Shown here in pieces: positions 16,845-25,796 of a stretch of DNA of 64,000 nt (positions within the stretch are counted from its first letter, which is position 1; each line of letters opens with the position of its first letter). The stretch lies in NCBI GenBank assembly GCA_934464775.1, contig CAKSKG010000009.1, positions 25,499 through 89,498 on the forward strand, in the 5' to 3' direction. Origin of the DNA: an uncultured Oscillospiraceae bacterium. GTDB lineage: Bacteria; Bacillota; Clostridia; Oscillospirales; Ruminococcaceae. Under the pieces are notes generated by a model. That model was not told the DNA's origin. It made no database searches and worked only from the letters and a program-made list of their open reading frames with translations. The position numbers and the translations under genes were made by a program.

Positions 16845-18251
16845 TTATTCGGCAAGGAATGCGTAAAATGCTTTGTATGTCATGTAAACGTCAAGCTTTG
16901 AAACGATCTCGTAGGGTGCGTGCATCGAAATGACAGGTACTCCCATGTCGATAGTGTCAACGTCAAGGTTCGCAATGTATGCCGCAACTGTTCCGCCGCC
17001 GCCTGCATCAACCTTTCCAAGCTCGCCTGTCTGCCAGATGACGTTGTTGCTGTCCATGAGCATTCTTACTCTGCCGGCAAATTCGGCGGAAGCGTCGGAA
17101 GTTCCCGACTTTCCTCTTGCTCCCGTGTACTTCGTGATGCATACGCCCTTGTTGATGAACGCAGCGTTCCTCTTCTCGTTTACGTCGGGGAATGTGGGGT
17201 CAAAGGCTGCGTTTACATCGGCGGAAAGACACTCCGAATGTGAAAGAACTGTTCTTCCGTCAACGCCGAAGCATTCGGCAAGATCATAAATGAAGTATTT
17301 CAGATAAGATGAACGGAGTCCTGTGTTTCCGTCACTGCCTGTCTCTTCCTTGTCGGTAAGAATGACAACGGCTGTCTTTGATACCTCGCCGCAGTCCATG
17401 AGCGCAGAAAATGCAGTGTATGCGCATACTCTGTCGTCGTGTCCGTATGAACCGATGAGACTTCTGTCAAATCCGATGTCCTTTGCCTTGAATGCAGGGA
17501 CAGCTTCAAGCTCCGCTGAAAGGAAGTCTTCCTCTGTGATTCCGTACTTTTCGTTGAGGATAGAAAGAATGTTCAGCTTTACCTTTTCGCTGATTTCATC
17601 GTCACGATAGGGCTGTGAACCGATGATGATGTTCAGCTCCTCGCCTCTGATAAGCTCCGCTGCGGGACGCTTCATCTGCTCCTGTGCAAGATGAGGAAGC
17701 AGGTCCGATACGCAGAAAACGGGATCGTTCTCGTCCTCGCCAACGCAAACCTTTACCTTTGTGCCGTCAGCCTTGACGATAACTCCATGGAGCGAAAGAG
17801 GGATAGTCGCCCACTGGTATTTCTTGATGCCGCCATAGTAGTGCGTCTTGAAGTAAGCTGTCTCCTCGTTCTCGTAAAGAGGATTCTGCTTTAAGTCAAG
17901 TCTGGGAGAATCAATGTGCGCCGCAGCCAGATGAACACCCTCCGAAACAGGCTCCTTGCCGATGACCGCAAGAATAACAGCCTTTTCACGGTTCACATAA
18001 TATACCTTGTCGCCGCTTTTCAGCTTCATGCCTTTCTTAAAGGGAACGAAGCCGTTCTTTTCGGCAGCTGCTGAAACATACTCAACAGCCTCACGCTCGG
18101 TCTTTGCCTTGTTCAGAAAGTTCTTGTATTCCTCGCAGTAGGACTGTGTTTCCTTGACCGTATTTTCGTCTGCGGTAAGCAGACCGTTCTTTTTCTTCAT
18201 GCAGAGCTTTTCCTGTAAAAGCTTTGCCGCAGATTTTTCCTTTTCGGACAT
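16845..18251 (-). CDS. M18 family aminopeptidase (aspartyl aminopeptidase type)
   Basis: A cytosolic dizinc peptidase that removes N-terminal acidic or neutral residues from peptides. 468 residues. The metal and catalytic motifs are all visible: AAAHIDSPRLDLK (first His and the Asp), the bridging region GSYGHDDRVCAY, KEETGSDG (catalytic Glu), VDAGGGGT and MHAPYEIVSK (last His). Length fits family M18. It lies 39 bp downstream of the slt gene on the same strand and may be the last gene of the prfA cluster. Confidence 0.92.
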   Translation of the reverse strand: MSEKEKSAAKLLQEKLCMKKKNGLLTADENTVKETQSYCEEYKNFLNKAKTEREAVEYVSAAAEKNGFVPFKKGMKLKSGDKVYYVNREKAVILAVIGKEPVSEGVHLAAAHIDSPRLDLKQNPLYENEETAYFKTHYYGGIKKYQWATIPLSLHGVIVKADGTKVKVCVGEDENDPVFCVSDLLPHLAQEQMKRPAAELIRGEELNIIIGSQPYRDDEISEKVKLNILSILNEKYGITEEDFLSAELEAVPAFKAKDIGFDRSLIGSYGHDDRVCAYTAFSALMDCGEVSKTAVVILTDKEETGSDGNTGLRSSYLKYFIYDLAECFGVDGRTVLSHSECLSADVNAAFDPTFPDVNEKRNAAFINKGVCITKYTGARGKSGTSDASAEFAGRVRMLMDSNNVIWQTGELGKVDAGGGGTVAAYIANLDVDTIDMGVPVISMHAPYEIVSKLDVYMTYKAFYAFLAE

Positions 18252-18290
18252 TTTAAATTCCTCCTTAAAGTTATTTATGGTGTTACCTGC

Positions 18291-18872
18291 TTATGCGGAA
18301 TAAAGATTTGTGTATCCCTCATAAGCCGTCATAACCTTGTTTACATAATGCCTTGTGACCGAAGAGGGCATATCGTCAAGGCTCTCGCCGTCCGAGCTGT
18401 ATCTGCTGTCGCAGAGCCAGCTGTTGACATTTCCTCTGCCGGTATGATAAGCCGCCGCTGCGGTATCGGCTCTGCCGTATTCCTCAACAAGCAGCTTCAG
18501 CAGATATGTACCGTACCGTATGTTCACCTCGGGATCATACATATCTCCGTATTCGGCATCGTCCGCACTGTCGCCCATGCGGTATTTCACCCAGTCAAAG
18601 CTGTCCTCCATAAGCTGCATCAGCCCTCTTGCCCCAACCTCGGATTCGGCATTGGGGTCAAAATTGCTTTCGGTCTTTATCACCGCATAGACAAAATATT
18701 TATCCAGCCCGTAAAGCTCCGCATATCTGTCCACATACTCGCTGTATCTTGTGGGATAAAATACGCTACGCTCGATGTCGGGCATTCTGAAAGCGGCAGC
18801 TATAACCAGCAGCAGTATCACTGCTGCCGTACAAAACGCACTGCCGCGGCGTTTTTTCGTTTTCTTTCGCAT
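18291..18872 (-). CDS. Membrane-anchored lytic transglycosylase (SLT domain)
   Basis: 193 residues: a basic N terminus, one membrane segment (TAAVILLLVIAAAF) and an SLT fold outside. The catalytic Glu lies in VIKTESNFDPNAES, followed by GARGLMQLM and the substrate-site motif AAAAYHTGRGNV. It cleaves peptidoglycan between MurNAc and GlcNAc with 1,6-anhydro product in known members. It lies 25 bp downstream of coaE; the conserved neighbourhood coaE-slt is common in Clostridia. Confidence 0.9.
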   Translation of the reverse strand: MRKKTKKRRGSAFCTAAVILLLVIAAAFRMPDIERSVFYPTRYSEYVDRYAELYGLDKYFVYAVIKTESNFDPNAESEVGARGLMQLMEDSFDWVKYRMGDSADDAEYGDMYDPEVNIRYGTYLLKLLVEEYGRADTAAAAYHTGRGNVNSWLCDSRYSSDGESLDDMPSSVTRHYVNKVMTAYEGYTNLYSA

Positions 18873-18897
18873 TGCTGTGACCTCTTATTGTTCCGTA

Positions 18898-19497
18898 TCA
18901 GGCTTTTTCCTTTATCTGCCTGATAATATCCTTTGCCTGTTCTTCAAGCTCCTCACGGGATCCGTTATTCTCTATTATATAATCCGAATGCTCCTTAAAG
19001 AACTCCACACTGTGCTGGCTTGAAAATCTTTTCATAACCATGTCATTGTTTATTTTATCGCGCTTCATAATGCGATTTGCCCTCAGCTCCACCTTTGCGG
19101 TAACGCTGACTATGGCATCGCAGAGCTTGTCCTCCCCCGATTCAAACAGCGTGGGAGCGTCCAGCAGCACATATTCCGCACCGCATTTCCGCAAAGCCTC
19201 TGCCTTTTCGCTTACTCTTTTGTTGATGTGGGGATGGGTTATTGAATTGAGCTTTTTCAGCTTCTGCCAGTCCGAGAAAACTATCTCGGCAAGATGCTTT
19301 CTGTTCAGTGTTCCGTCGTCATTGAGTATCTCCTCTCCGAATGCACGGACAGTTTCCTCAAGACAGACCTCACCCTTTTCCATTACCTCTCTGGCAACCA
19401 GATCGGCATTTATTATCTCAAAACCGCCGTCAAGGAAAAAGCTGCTGACCGTAGTTTTTCCCGAACCGCTCTGACCTGTCAATCCGATCATTTTCAA
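18898..19497 (-). CDS. coaE: Dephospho-CoA kinase
   Basis: Last step of CoA synthesis: phosphorylates the 3'-OH of dephospho-CoA. 199 residues. P-loop IGLTGQSGSGKTTV, then FEIINADLVAREV (acceptor Asp), ITHPHI and LLDAPTLFESG, all typical of CoaE; LIVD usual in LLFE loops is partly changed. Together with panT-coaX at 3773 the window carries three CoA-supply genes in two places. Minus-strand cluster with tsaC upstream (58 bp) and slt downstream. Confidence 0.93.
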   Translation of the reverse strand: MKMIGLTGQSGSGKTTVSSFFLDGGFEIINADLVAREVMEKGEVCLEETVRAFGEEILNDDGTLNRKHLAEIVFSDWQKLKKLNSITHPHINKRVSEKAEALRKCGAEYVLLDAPTLFESGEDKLCDAIVSVTAKVELRANRIMKRDKINNDMVMKRFSSQHSVEFFKEHSDYIIENNGSREELEEQAKDIIRQIKEKA

Positions 19498-19555
19498 GGA
19501 ATAAGACCTCCATTTATGATATCCCGCAGCTGTGCGGAATATCGGGAAACTATAT

Positions 19556-20569
19556 TCACACTGTCACTGTCTCAAATGCCGCCGCCCTAAGCAGACGGTT
19601 GTATACCGCAAGACCGACTCCGCTTTTTTCGGGGCAGCGCACATATACCTGCTTTGCTCCGATGTCGTCCGCTTCACGCAGACAGCCGAAAAGCGTTCTT
19701 GCCTGCTCTTCGGGAGTATTGCCGTAAACCATATTATTATACGGAAAATCTCCCTCTCTGCCGAATATCATGAAATATACGCCGTCTCCCGAATGTGCCT
19801 CGGCAAAGCTCATAAAGCCGCTGTCGGTGCCCTCAACGATGGTAACGTTCGCCTTGGGCGAATAATGCTTGTATTTCATTCCCGGGGAAAGCACCTTTTC
19901 GCCTGCGGCGATCTCCTCGGTTATTCCTCTTGCGTAAAGCACCCGAAAGCCTGCCGCTTTCATATCCTCTCCCGAAACAAAGCCGGGACGGAGTATCTTC
20001 ACGGCATCTTCCTCGAAGCAGACCACCGTGGATTCAACTCCCACGGGGCATTCTCCGCCGTCGATTATGGCAGGTATCCTGCCGTGCATATCATCATATA
20101 CGTGCTTTGCGGAGGTGGGACTGGGACTACCCGAAAGATTTGCCGAAGGCGCAGCAATAGGCGCTCCGCAGGCACGGATAAATTCCCGTGCAGTCTTATG
20201 AACCGGGAATCTTATGCCCACAGTATCAAGTCCGCCGCTGGTGACCATAGGTATTATATTGCGCTTTTTCAGCACCATTGTAAGCGGTCCGGGCCAGAAA
20301 TGCTCCGCAAGCTTCCTTGCCGTATCGGGAACATCGCACACCAGCCTGTCCAGCTCCTCATATTCCGCAATATGGACTATCAGCGGATTATCCTGCGGTC
20401 TGCCCTTTGCCTTGAATATATCCGCAACGGCGTCGGGGTCAAGGGCATTTGCAGCCAGACCGTACACCGTCTCGGTGGGCATTCCCACAACTCCGCCTTT
20501 TTTCACGATTTCGGCGGCAGCGGCGATATCCTCTGCCGAATCCGAAAGTATCTTAGTTTCAAATTCCAT
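19556..20569 (-). CDS. tsaC: Threonylcarbamoyl-AMP synthase, Sua5 type
   Basis: Makes threonylcarbamoyl-AMP from Thr, bicarbonate and ATP for t6A37 modification of ANN-decoding tRNAs. 337 residues, the long Sua5 form. The N-terminal YrdC domain shows PTETVYGLAANA, KGRPQDNPLIVHI, WPGPLTMVL, GIRFPVHKTAR and APSANLSG; a linker with SPGMKYKHYSPKA leads to the C-terminal Sua5 domain. It lies directly behind prfA (29 bp), an order often seen in Firmicutes. The gene is also called sua5 or ywlC. Confidence 0.93.
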   Translation of the reverse strand: MEFETKILSDSAEDIAAAAEIVKKGGVVGMPTETVYGLAANALDPDAVADIFKAKGRPQDNPLIVHIAEYEELDRLVCDVPDTARKLAEHFWPGPLTMVLKKRNIIPMVTSGGLDTVGIRFPVHKTAREFIRACGAPIAAPSANLSGSPSPTSAKHVYDDMHGRIPAIIDGGECPVGVESTVVCFEEDAVKILRPGFVSGEDMKAAGFRVLYARGITEEIAAGEKVLSPGMKYKHYSPKANVTIVEGTDSGFMSFAEAHSGDGVYFMIFGREGDFPYNNMVYGNTPEEQARTLFGCLREADDIGAKQVYVRCPEKSGVGLAVYNRLLRAAAFETVTV

Positions 20570-20598
20570 TATATAACACCGATTTCAAAATTTGTAGG

Positions 20599-21675
20599 TT
20601 ATTCATCGCCCTGAGCGGAAAGCTTCGCAGCCTGATCCGCAGTTGCGAGAGCATCGATCACCTCGTCGATATTTCCGTTCAGCAGATATTCCAGACGATA
20701 GATCGTAAGACCGATCCTATGATCGGTAAGACGTCCCTCGGGGAAATTATAGGTGCGAATACGTTCGCTTCTGCTGCCCGTTCCCACCTGTGAACGTCTG
20801 TCGGAAGCGATCTTGTCATTCTGCTCCTGCTGAAGCGCTTCAAAAAGGCGTGAGCTGAGTATCTTCATCGCCTTATCCTTATTCTTATACTGGCTGCGTT
20901 CGTCCTGACATTCAACAACAACGCCCGTAGGCAGATGAGTTATTCTGACCGCCGATTCGGTCTTATTGATATGCTGACCGCCTGCGCCCGACGCTCTGAA
21001 AACATCTATTTTCAGGTCAGTGGGATTGATATTCAACTCCACCTCGTCCGCCTCGGGAAGCACGGCAACAGTTACCGTCGAAGTCTGTATCCTGCCCTGT
21101 GACTCGGTTTCGGGCACACGCTGCACCCTATGAACGCCGCTCTCATATTTAAGTCTGGAGTAAGCCCCCTCGCCCTCGATACCGAAGCTTATCTCTTTAA
21201 ATCCGCCCAGCTCGGTAGGATTTGCATTCAGAACCTCTATCTTCCAGCCCTTTGTCTCCGCATACATAGTATACATTCTATAAAGGGAATTTGCGAAAAG
21301 AGCAGCCTCCTCGCCGCCTGCGCCTGCCCTGATCTCCATAATAACGCTTCGTTCATCGTTAGGGTCACGGGGAAGCAGCAATATTTTAAGCTCCTCGGCG
21401 CACTGTTCCGCCTTTTCACGGTTCTCATCATATTCGGACTGAGCCAATTCCTTCATATCGCGGTCAAGACCGCCCTCGTCCAGCATTTCCTTTGCCTCAT
21501 CGGCAGCCGTTTTGCATTTCACATATTCGCGGTATTTTTCCACGATAGGGGTAAGAGTCTTATATTCCTTCATGAGTGCGGCATACTGTTTATTATCGCT
21601 GACAACATTCGGGTCCATAAGCTTATCGTTTATTTCCGCATATCTATCCTCGGTGCTTCTGAGCTTTTCAAACAT
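20599..21675 (-). CDS. prfA: Peptide chain release factor 1
   Basis: Reads UAA and UAG stops. 358 residues. The tripeptide-anticodon region contains VQRVPETESQGRI (PxT form of RF1) and the peptidyl hydrolysis motif is ASGAGGQHINKTESAVR (GGQ near residue 230). The coiled N-terminal domain precedes it. No prmC (GGQ methylase) follows; the cluster continues with tsaC. Start ATG 21675, 25 bp behind the DUF951 gene. Confidence 0.95.
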   Translation of the reverse strand: MFEKLRSTEDRYAEINDKLMDPNVVSDNKQYAALMKEYKTLTPIVEKYREYVKCKTAADEAKEMLDEGGLDRDMKELAQSEYDENREKAEQCAEELKILLLPRDPNDERSVIMEIRAGAGGEEAALFANSLYRMYTMYAETKGWKIEVLNANPTELGGFKEISFGIEGEGAYSRLKYESGVHRVQRVPETESQGRIQTSTVTVAVLPEADEVELNINPTDLKIDVFRASGAGGQHINKTESAVRITHLPTGVVVECQDERSQYKNKDKAMKILSSRLFEALQQEQNDKIASDRRSQVGTGSRSERIRTYNFPEGRLTDHRIGLTIYRLEYLLNGNIDEVIDALATADQAAKLSAQGDE

Positions 21676-21700
21676 ATCTGTAAAAATTTCCTTTCAGGGA

Positions 21701-21889
21701 TCAGTCTGCATTGGGGCGGCTGACCGACTTTATATTTTTTTCTATTTTACTGCGTGCGATCATAAACTCACGGCCGCAGCCCACACATCTGAGTTTAAAA
21801 TCCATTCCCGAGCGAAGCACAAGCATTTCCCTGCTTCCGCAGGGGTGTTGTTTTTTCAGTGTCAATGTATCTCCGACTCTCACGTCCAC
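21701..21889 (-). CDS. DUF951 family small zinc-ribbon-like protein
   Basis: 62 residues: VRVGDTLTLKKQHPCGS at the N terminus and LRCVGCGREFMIAR in the middle. HPCG and CVGCG look like a metal site. This family occurs throughout Firmicutes, usually near translation genes, with unknown role. The start is GTG 21889 with GGAG 10 nt ahead. First gene of the prfA cluster. Confidence 0.85.
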   Translation of the reverse strand: MDVRVGDTLTLKKQHPCGSREMLVLRSGMDFKLRCVGCGREFMIARSKIEKNIKSVSRPNAD

Positions 21890-21945
21890 AGCAGTTCAAC
21901 TCCTTAACACGGAGCGAGCGCACCGCTCCGAATATAGCTGATAAT

Positions 21946-21974
21946 ATTATACCACATTCGCAGGAAAAAAGCAA
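21946..21974 (-). promoter_or_regulatory. Promoter of the DUF951-prfA cluster
   Basis: On the minus strand: TTGCTT, 17 nt, TATAAT. A small hairpin GGAGCG...CGCTCC lies in the leader. Confidence 0.6.
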
Positions 21975-22194
21975 ATATTTTTCCTACATTTTTATTATTC
22001 GGGATCAGCGGACGATTTGAATAACCTTGAAAATATGCCAAATAATAAAATCAGTCTGTTACAGCTTACAGGTGATAAGGGGCGGCGGCTTTCGCCTTTA
22101 TTTTTGATTTACTTTTGGGGTGGTTTTCATCTCTTAAATAATGGTTTGCTACTGTTTTGTTCTTTATTATAGTAAGCTTGTGTTAGTTTATAAA

Positions 22195-22614
22195 GTTTTG
22201 TAGTATGGTTTGCAACCATAGAGAAAGCGGAGGTTCCGCCTCCGGCGGGCAAAGGGATGAACCACAAAGGGGGCTAAACAAAAAAGCAGAAGCAAAAATC
22301 GGGGCGCCCCCTTTGAGGTTCTCCCTCTGCACACTCTTTCCTTAATCCCTGCCCCGATTTTTGAAATTCCAGTTAATAAATTCTCTTTAGATTTTGTATT
22401 GCCGACGGTTCATAAAACGCTTATTATTTTCTCTTTCCGTCGTGGCGCTCAACCGTCGGCTATTTGGTGTAGGAATTTCATCAAGTCGTTAATTATAGTT
22501 GCAACTTTTCTTCTTCAATTTTTCCGACGGGTCGCTTTGTGGCAGATAGCAACAGTTACTTGCAACCTATAAGAACTAAGCGACCCGACGTGTAAATTGA
22601 AGTAAAAAAGAAAA
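22195..22614. repeat. Large foldback element, copy 4, truncated (420 bp)
   Basis: It carries the left arm and the central CGGGTCGCTT/AAGCGACCCG stem, then breaks off after GTAAATTGAAGT and a short A-rich run. The central AAAAGCTG hairpin, the right arm and the right tail are missing. Left arm stem 2 is perfect (GCAAAAATCGGGG/CCCCGATTTTTG) where copy 1 has CGAG/CTCG, a compensatory difference. The break falls about 60 bp before a small plus-strand gene. Confidence 0.88.
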
Positions 22615-22674
22615 ACCCCCTTTATCCCCCGTAAGCTGTAACAGACAAGTAAAAAAGAAAGGTAAGATAAAACA

Positions 22675-22995
22675 ATGCAGATATCAGCAATATTCGGAAC
22701 CCCCGATGAGGCGGCAGCCGCCGCAGGCGCAGTTGTCCGTGCTGTCCCCAGTATCCTCGATGTGAAAGTCTCCGACGGTAAATTTCAGCATCAAAACTTC
22801 TATACCTCACTGCTGCCGTCGTTCAATACCGCAGGCAGCTCCCCAACCTATTCCGCTGCCGCAGTAAGATCGGAACGTACCGCTCCCGTCAGCGGAAAAT
22901 CCACCGTTACCGTGACCTGCAGCGACCGTGATTACCGCAGCGTGTCCCATGTCATAGTTAACCGCGGCGGACGGAATATTTCTTCATACAGATAG
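22675..22995 (+). CDS. Hypothetical protein, 106 residues
   Basis: I do not recognise it. No signal peptide or membrane segment; the N-terminal half (IFGTPDEAAAAAGAVV) is Ala-rich, the middle Ser/Tyr-rich, the end basic (VIVNRGGRNISSYR). AAAGGT stands ahead of the ATG. Its strand and the promoter at 23067 leave it as a single gene placed directly after the truncated repeat copy. The frame is clean but function cannot be stated. Confidence 0.6.
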   Translation: MQISAIFGTPDEAAAAAGAVVRAVPSILDVKVSDGKFQHQNFYTSLLPSFNTAGSSPTYSAAAVRSERTAPVSGKSTVTVTCSDRDYRSVSHVIVNRGGRNISSYR

Positions 22996-23066
22996 AATGT
23001 TAAAAAACGTGTAATTTTCACACATTCATACAAAATTCGGCGCTTCGTATTGTTGTAAATCACATC

Positions 23067-23095
23067 TTGTTAACTGCGTGCAAAAAGTGTATAAT
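23067..23095 (+). promoter_or_regulatory. Promoter of the hybrid histidine kinase gene
   Basis: TTGTTA, 17 nt, TATAAT, about 60 nt before the start codon. Confidence 0.65.
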
Positions 23096-23155
23096 GATAT
23101 ATAAATATATCTGCGGCATATTCTGCGGCAGATACCCGACAGGACGTGATCGCCG

Positions 23156-25093
23156 TTGATGAATACGGATAATACCGAACAGCTGAAAAATATTGCTAAG
23201 GCACTCTGCGCAGGATATGACGCAGTTCTTTTTCTCCGCCTCTCCGAAAATACGGCGTGTATCATCACCGACGGAAGCTGCGGAGATTTTTTCCCACTTG
23301 ACCGTGCATTGAACGATATCCTCCCGAATGCTCTCCCCGAAAGCGACCGTAAAGAGCTGATACGCTCCCTCTCTGCCGAAAATATTGCCAAACGCCTCTC
23401 CGATTCGGGCTTTTTTTCGGCAGAACATACATACCATAAAGGCTCCGAGCTGAATTTTATCCACCTGAAAATAATTTCGGTCGATAAGGATTCCGCTCTG
23501 ATATGCAGCTGCGCAGACTACGCCAAAAATACCAGAAATATCCTTGATGCCGCACTTTCCTCCGCAAAAAAGGCGGATACCGCAAACCGCAGGCTCCTTG
23601 CCGATCTGTCTCATGAAGTGCGCACTCAGCTCACCGCAATTATCGGCTTTGCAAATCTTGCTTCCGCAAGGTCCGATGTTTCCCCCGAAATATCGGATTA
23701 TCTCCATAAGATAACCAGCTCCTCGGATAAGCTTCTCGATGCACTCAAACGATATTCGGGAATGAACCGTACTCCCGCCGCAAAAAGCGGCAGCCACCGC
23801 CTTAGATGCAGTCTTATAAGCGTGCTGCGCAATGTTTACAGTACGGTCAATAAGATCGCCGCAGAAAAAGATCTGTCGCTGTATATGGACGCTGCCGATA
23901 TCATCAATGATGAAGTGTACTGCGACAAGACTCTGTTGATAAAGCTCCTGCTCCAGCTTGTGAGCAATGCGATAAAATTCACCAAATCTGGCGGAAATAT
24001 TTATGTGTGCCTTACGGAACGCAGCTCCCCTGTCAGCGGTCATTCCATATATGAGTTTCATGTAATAGACACGGGAATAGGTATGTCCGAGGAATTCATC
24101 GGTCATATATTCGAGCCTTTTGCCCGTGAAACCACTCATCACCCACAAAAGATCGAGGGTACCGGACTTGGCTACACCCGGGTAAAGCACTGTATAGATA
24201 ACATGGGCGGAAGCATTCAGATACACTCCGAAGAGGGCAAAGGCACCGATGTTGAAGTATCGCTCAGCCTTGAATACTGCGGCGCTCCCTGCCGAATAAG
24301 TCATATAACAGCCCTTGAGGGCAGCCGTGCCCTTGTTTTCGGAAAAAGCTTCGATACCTGCGAATGCGTCACAAAAATGCTCAATACGCTGGGCATAACC
24401 GCCGAATGGACAATGGATCTTGAAGATGCAACTCTAAGGCTCCGCCATGCAGCCGAGGACGGCAGACCCTTTTCGCTCTGCGTTATAAATATCGGCGTCC
24501 GCAGGAACAACGTGAATGCTATGCTTGAAAAGCTGCGCAGGATACATGATTTCACTGCTGTGATAGCAGCCCATGACCTTAGCTCCGTTCCGAAGGAACT
24601 TAGCCGTGATATATCAAATGTCATCATTCAGAAGCCCATGATAATAAGCGAGCTGGCAAAAGCGCTCTCGGGAATAGTCCCGGCAGATATTTACAGTGCC
24701 GATGCGGAAAAGCATTCCCGCAAGCGCATTCTTATCGTTGAGGACGAAGAGCTTAACCGTGAGCTGGTCAGCGAAATACTGAGCCGTGCAGGCTATATGA
24801 CCGACAGCGCCGTCAACGGCAGAGAAGCCGTCAATAAGCTGGCATCGGCTCCCGACGGTCATTATCAGCTGGTGCTTATGGACCTGCGAATGCCCGTAAT
24901 GGACGGCTATCATGCCGCAAAAATAATACACAGCGAGCTTGGACGATACGGCTCTCTGCCCATAATCGCCATGTCGGCGGACACCTTTGAAGAGGATATC
25001 CGCAAAGCTGCCGAATGCGGAATGGACGTTCATATCCCCAAACCCATAGACATCACCCTGCTGCTGGACACAGTAAACAAAATGATAAAATAA
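23156..25093 (+). CDS. Cytoplasmic hybrid sensor histidine kinase with two receiver-like domains
   Basis: 645 residues without membrane segments. Order: N-terminal sensor-like region (1-145, PAS-sized); HisKA with LLADLSHEVRTQLTAIIGF (phospho-His; Gln replaces the usual Pro after RT); HATPase with LVSNAIKFT (N box), DTGIGM (G1) and GTGLGY (G2); a receiver-like domain from about residue 380; then a standard receiver (ILIVEDEELNRELV, acceptor Asp in LMDLRMPVMDG, IAMSAD, PKPID). In the first receiver-like domain the acceptor segment reads CVINIGVRR with no Asp in place, so it probably does not take phosphate. There is no HPt or partner gene nearby; output is unknown. The start may be TTG 23156 or ATG 23159; AGGA stands 11-14 nt ahead. 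Confidence 0.88.
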   Translation: MMNTDNTEQLKNIAKALCAGYDAVLFLRLSENTACIITDGSCGDFFPLDRALNDILPNALPESDRKELIRSLSAENIAKRLSDSGFFSAEHTYHKGSELNFIHLKIISVDKDSALICSCADYAKNTRNILDAALSSAKKADTANRRLLADLSHEVRTQLTAIIGFANLASARSDVSPEISDYLHKITSSSDKLLDALKRYSGMNRTPAAKSGSHRLRCSLISVLRNVYSTVNKIAAEKDLSLYMDAADIINDEVYCDKTLLIKLLLQLVSNAIKFTKSGGNIYVCLTERSSPVSGHSIYEFHVIDTGIGMSEEFIGHIFEPFARETTHHPQKIEGTGLGYTRVKHCIDNMGGSIQIHSEEGKGTDVEVSLSLEYCGAPCRISHITALEGSRALVFGKSFDTCECVTKMLNTLGITAEWTMDLEDATLRLRHAAEDGRPFSLCVINIGVRRNNVNAMLEKLRRIHDFTAVIAAHDLSSVPKELSRDISNVIIQKPMIISELAKALSGIVPADIYSADAEKHSRKRILIVEDEELNRELVSEILSRAGYMTDSAVNGREAVNKLASAPDGHYQLVLMDLRMPVMDGYHAAKIIHSELGRYGSLPIIAMSADTFEEDIRKAAECGMDVHIPKPIDITLLLDTVNKMIK

Positions 25094-25097
25094 GCAT

Positions 25098-25137
25098 AAA
25101 AAAGCTCCCTCCGCCCGAAAGCAGAGGGAGCTTTTTG
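25098..25137. terminator. Bidirectional terminator
   Basis: AAAAGCTCCCTC/GAGGGAGCTTTT with A and T runs; closes the kinase gene and the converging secreted-protein gene. Confidence 0.88.
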
Positions 25138-25160
25138 TGTTCAGACGAACAGAAGATCAA

Positions 25161-25736
25161 TTACTTGATCTCATACTTGCCGCCCTTTGTTACTGTAAAT
25201 ACGGGATTGCCGTTCTCGTCGATCTCAACGGAACCGAGATCCTCGCCGTTATAGTAAACGTGAGCCTTGGCAAGATCATCAGCGCTCATCTTGCAGCTTG
25301 TGACAGTTACCTTTACCTCACAGTTGAACTTCTTGGTAGACTTGAAGTCAACTACTGTGGAAGTCTTGGTATTGTTTACAGTTGCGGAAAGGTTGAGCTT
25401 AGCAACCTTCTTAACTGTGGAAGCGTCGATGGAAAGTGTTGCCTTGGGAGTAACGATCTCCAGAACGCCATTACCGTCAGCAAGAGCCTTTACAACATCA
25501 GCAGAAAGAACAACATTGGATAATGTCTTCAGTTCAGCTGTTGATGTACCGCTTGCAGCAGCTTCAACTGCGGAGCTGATGGACTCAGATGCTGTGGAAG
25601 CTACAACTGTATTGCTGGGTGATGTAACACCTGCGGGTACTGTTGCATAATCTGCAGCGAAAGCAGCAGTTGCCATTACAGCAACAGCCAGAACAGCTGC
25701 GGAGATTGTGCTGACCTTCTTCATAGTCTTATTCAT
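25161..25736 (-). CDS. Secreted Ser/Thr/Ala-rich protein of unknown function
   Basis: 191 residues. Signal peptide KKVSTISAAVLAVAVMATAAFA with a likely cut before ADYATV. A Ser/Thr/Ala-rich spacer (40-70) leads to a beta-rich domain (VLEIVTPKATLSIDAST; VKVTVTSCKM), ending with HVYYNGEDLG...GGKYEIK. The domain resembles the C-terminal beta domains found on clostridial surface proteins, but I cannot name a family. A strong AAGGAGG and biased codons suggest high expression. Confidence 0.7.
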   Translation of the reverse strand: MNKTMKKVSTISAAVLAVAVMATAAFAADYATVPAGVTSPSNTVVASTASESISSAVEAAASGTSTAELKTLSNVVLSADVVKALADGNGVLEIVTPKATLSIDASTVKKVAKLNLSATVNNTKTSTVVDFKSTKKFNCEVKVTVTSCKMSADDLAKAHVYYNGEDLGSVEIDENGNPVFTVTKGGKYEIK

Positions 25737-25796
25737 GATGAATGTCCTCCTTTCTCGTTTATTTATAATGATCGCATAAAGCGAAGATTATTGATG

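Noticed and set aside
19532..20614. 360-codon plus-strand frame opposite tsaC
   Set aside because: Antisense to a gene with all Sua5 motifs; its product has no recognisable motif.
22996..23066. Small RNA or terminator after the gene at 22675
   Set aside because: I find only a weak GTGTAATTTTCACAC palindrome without a T run.
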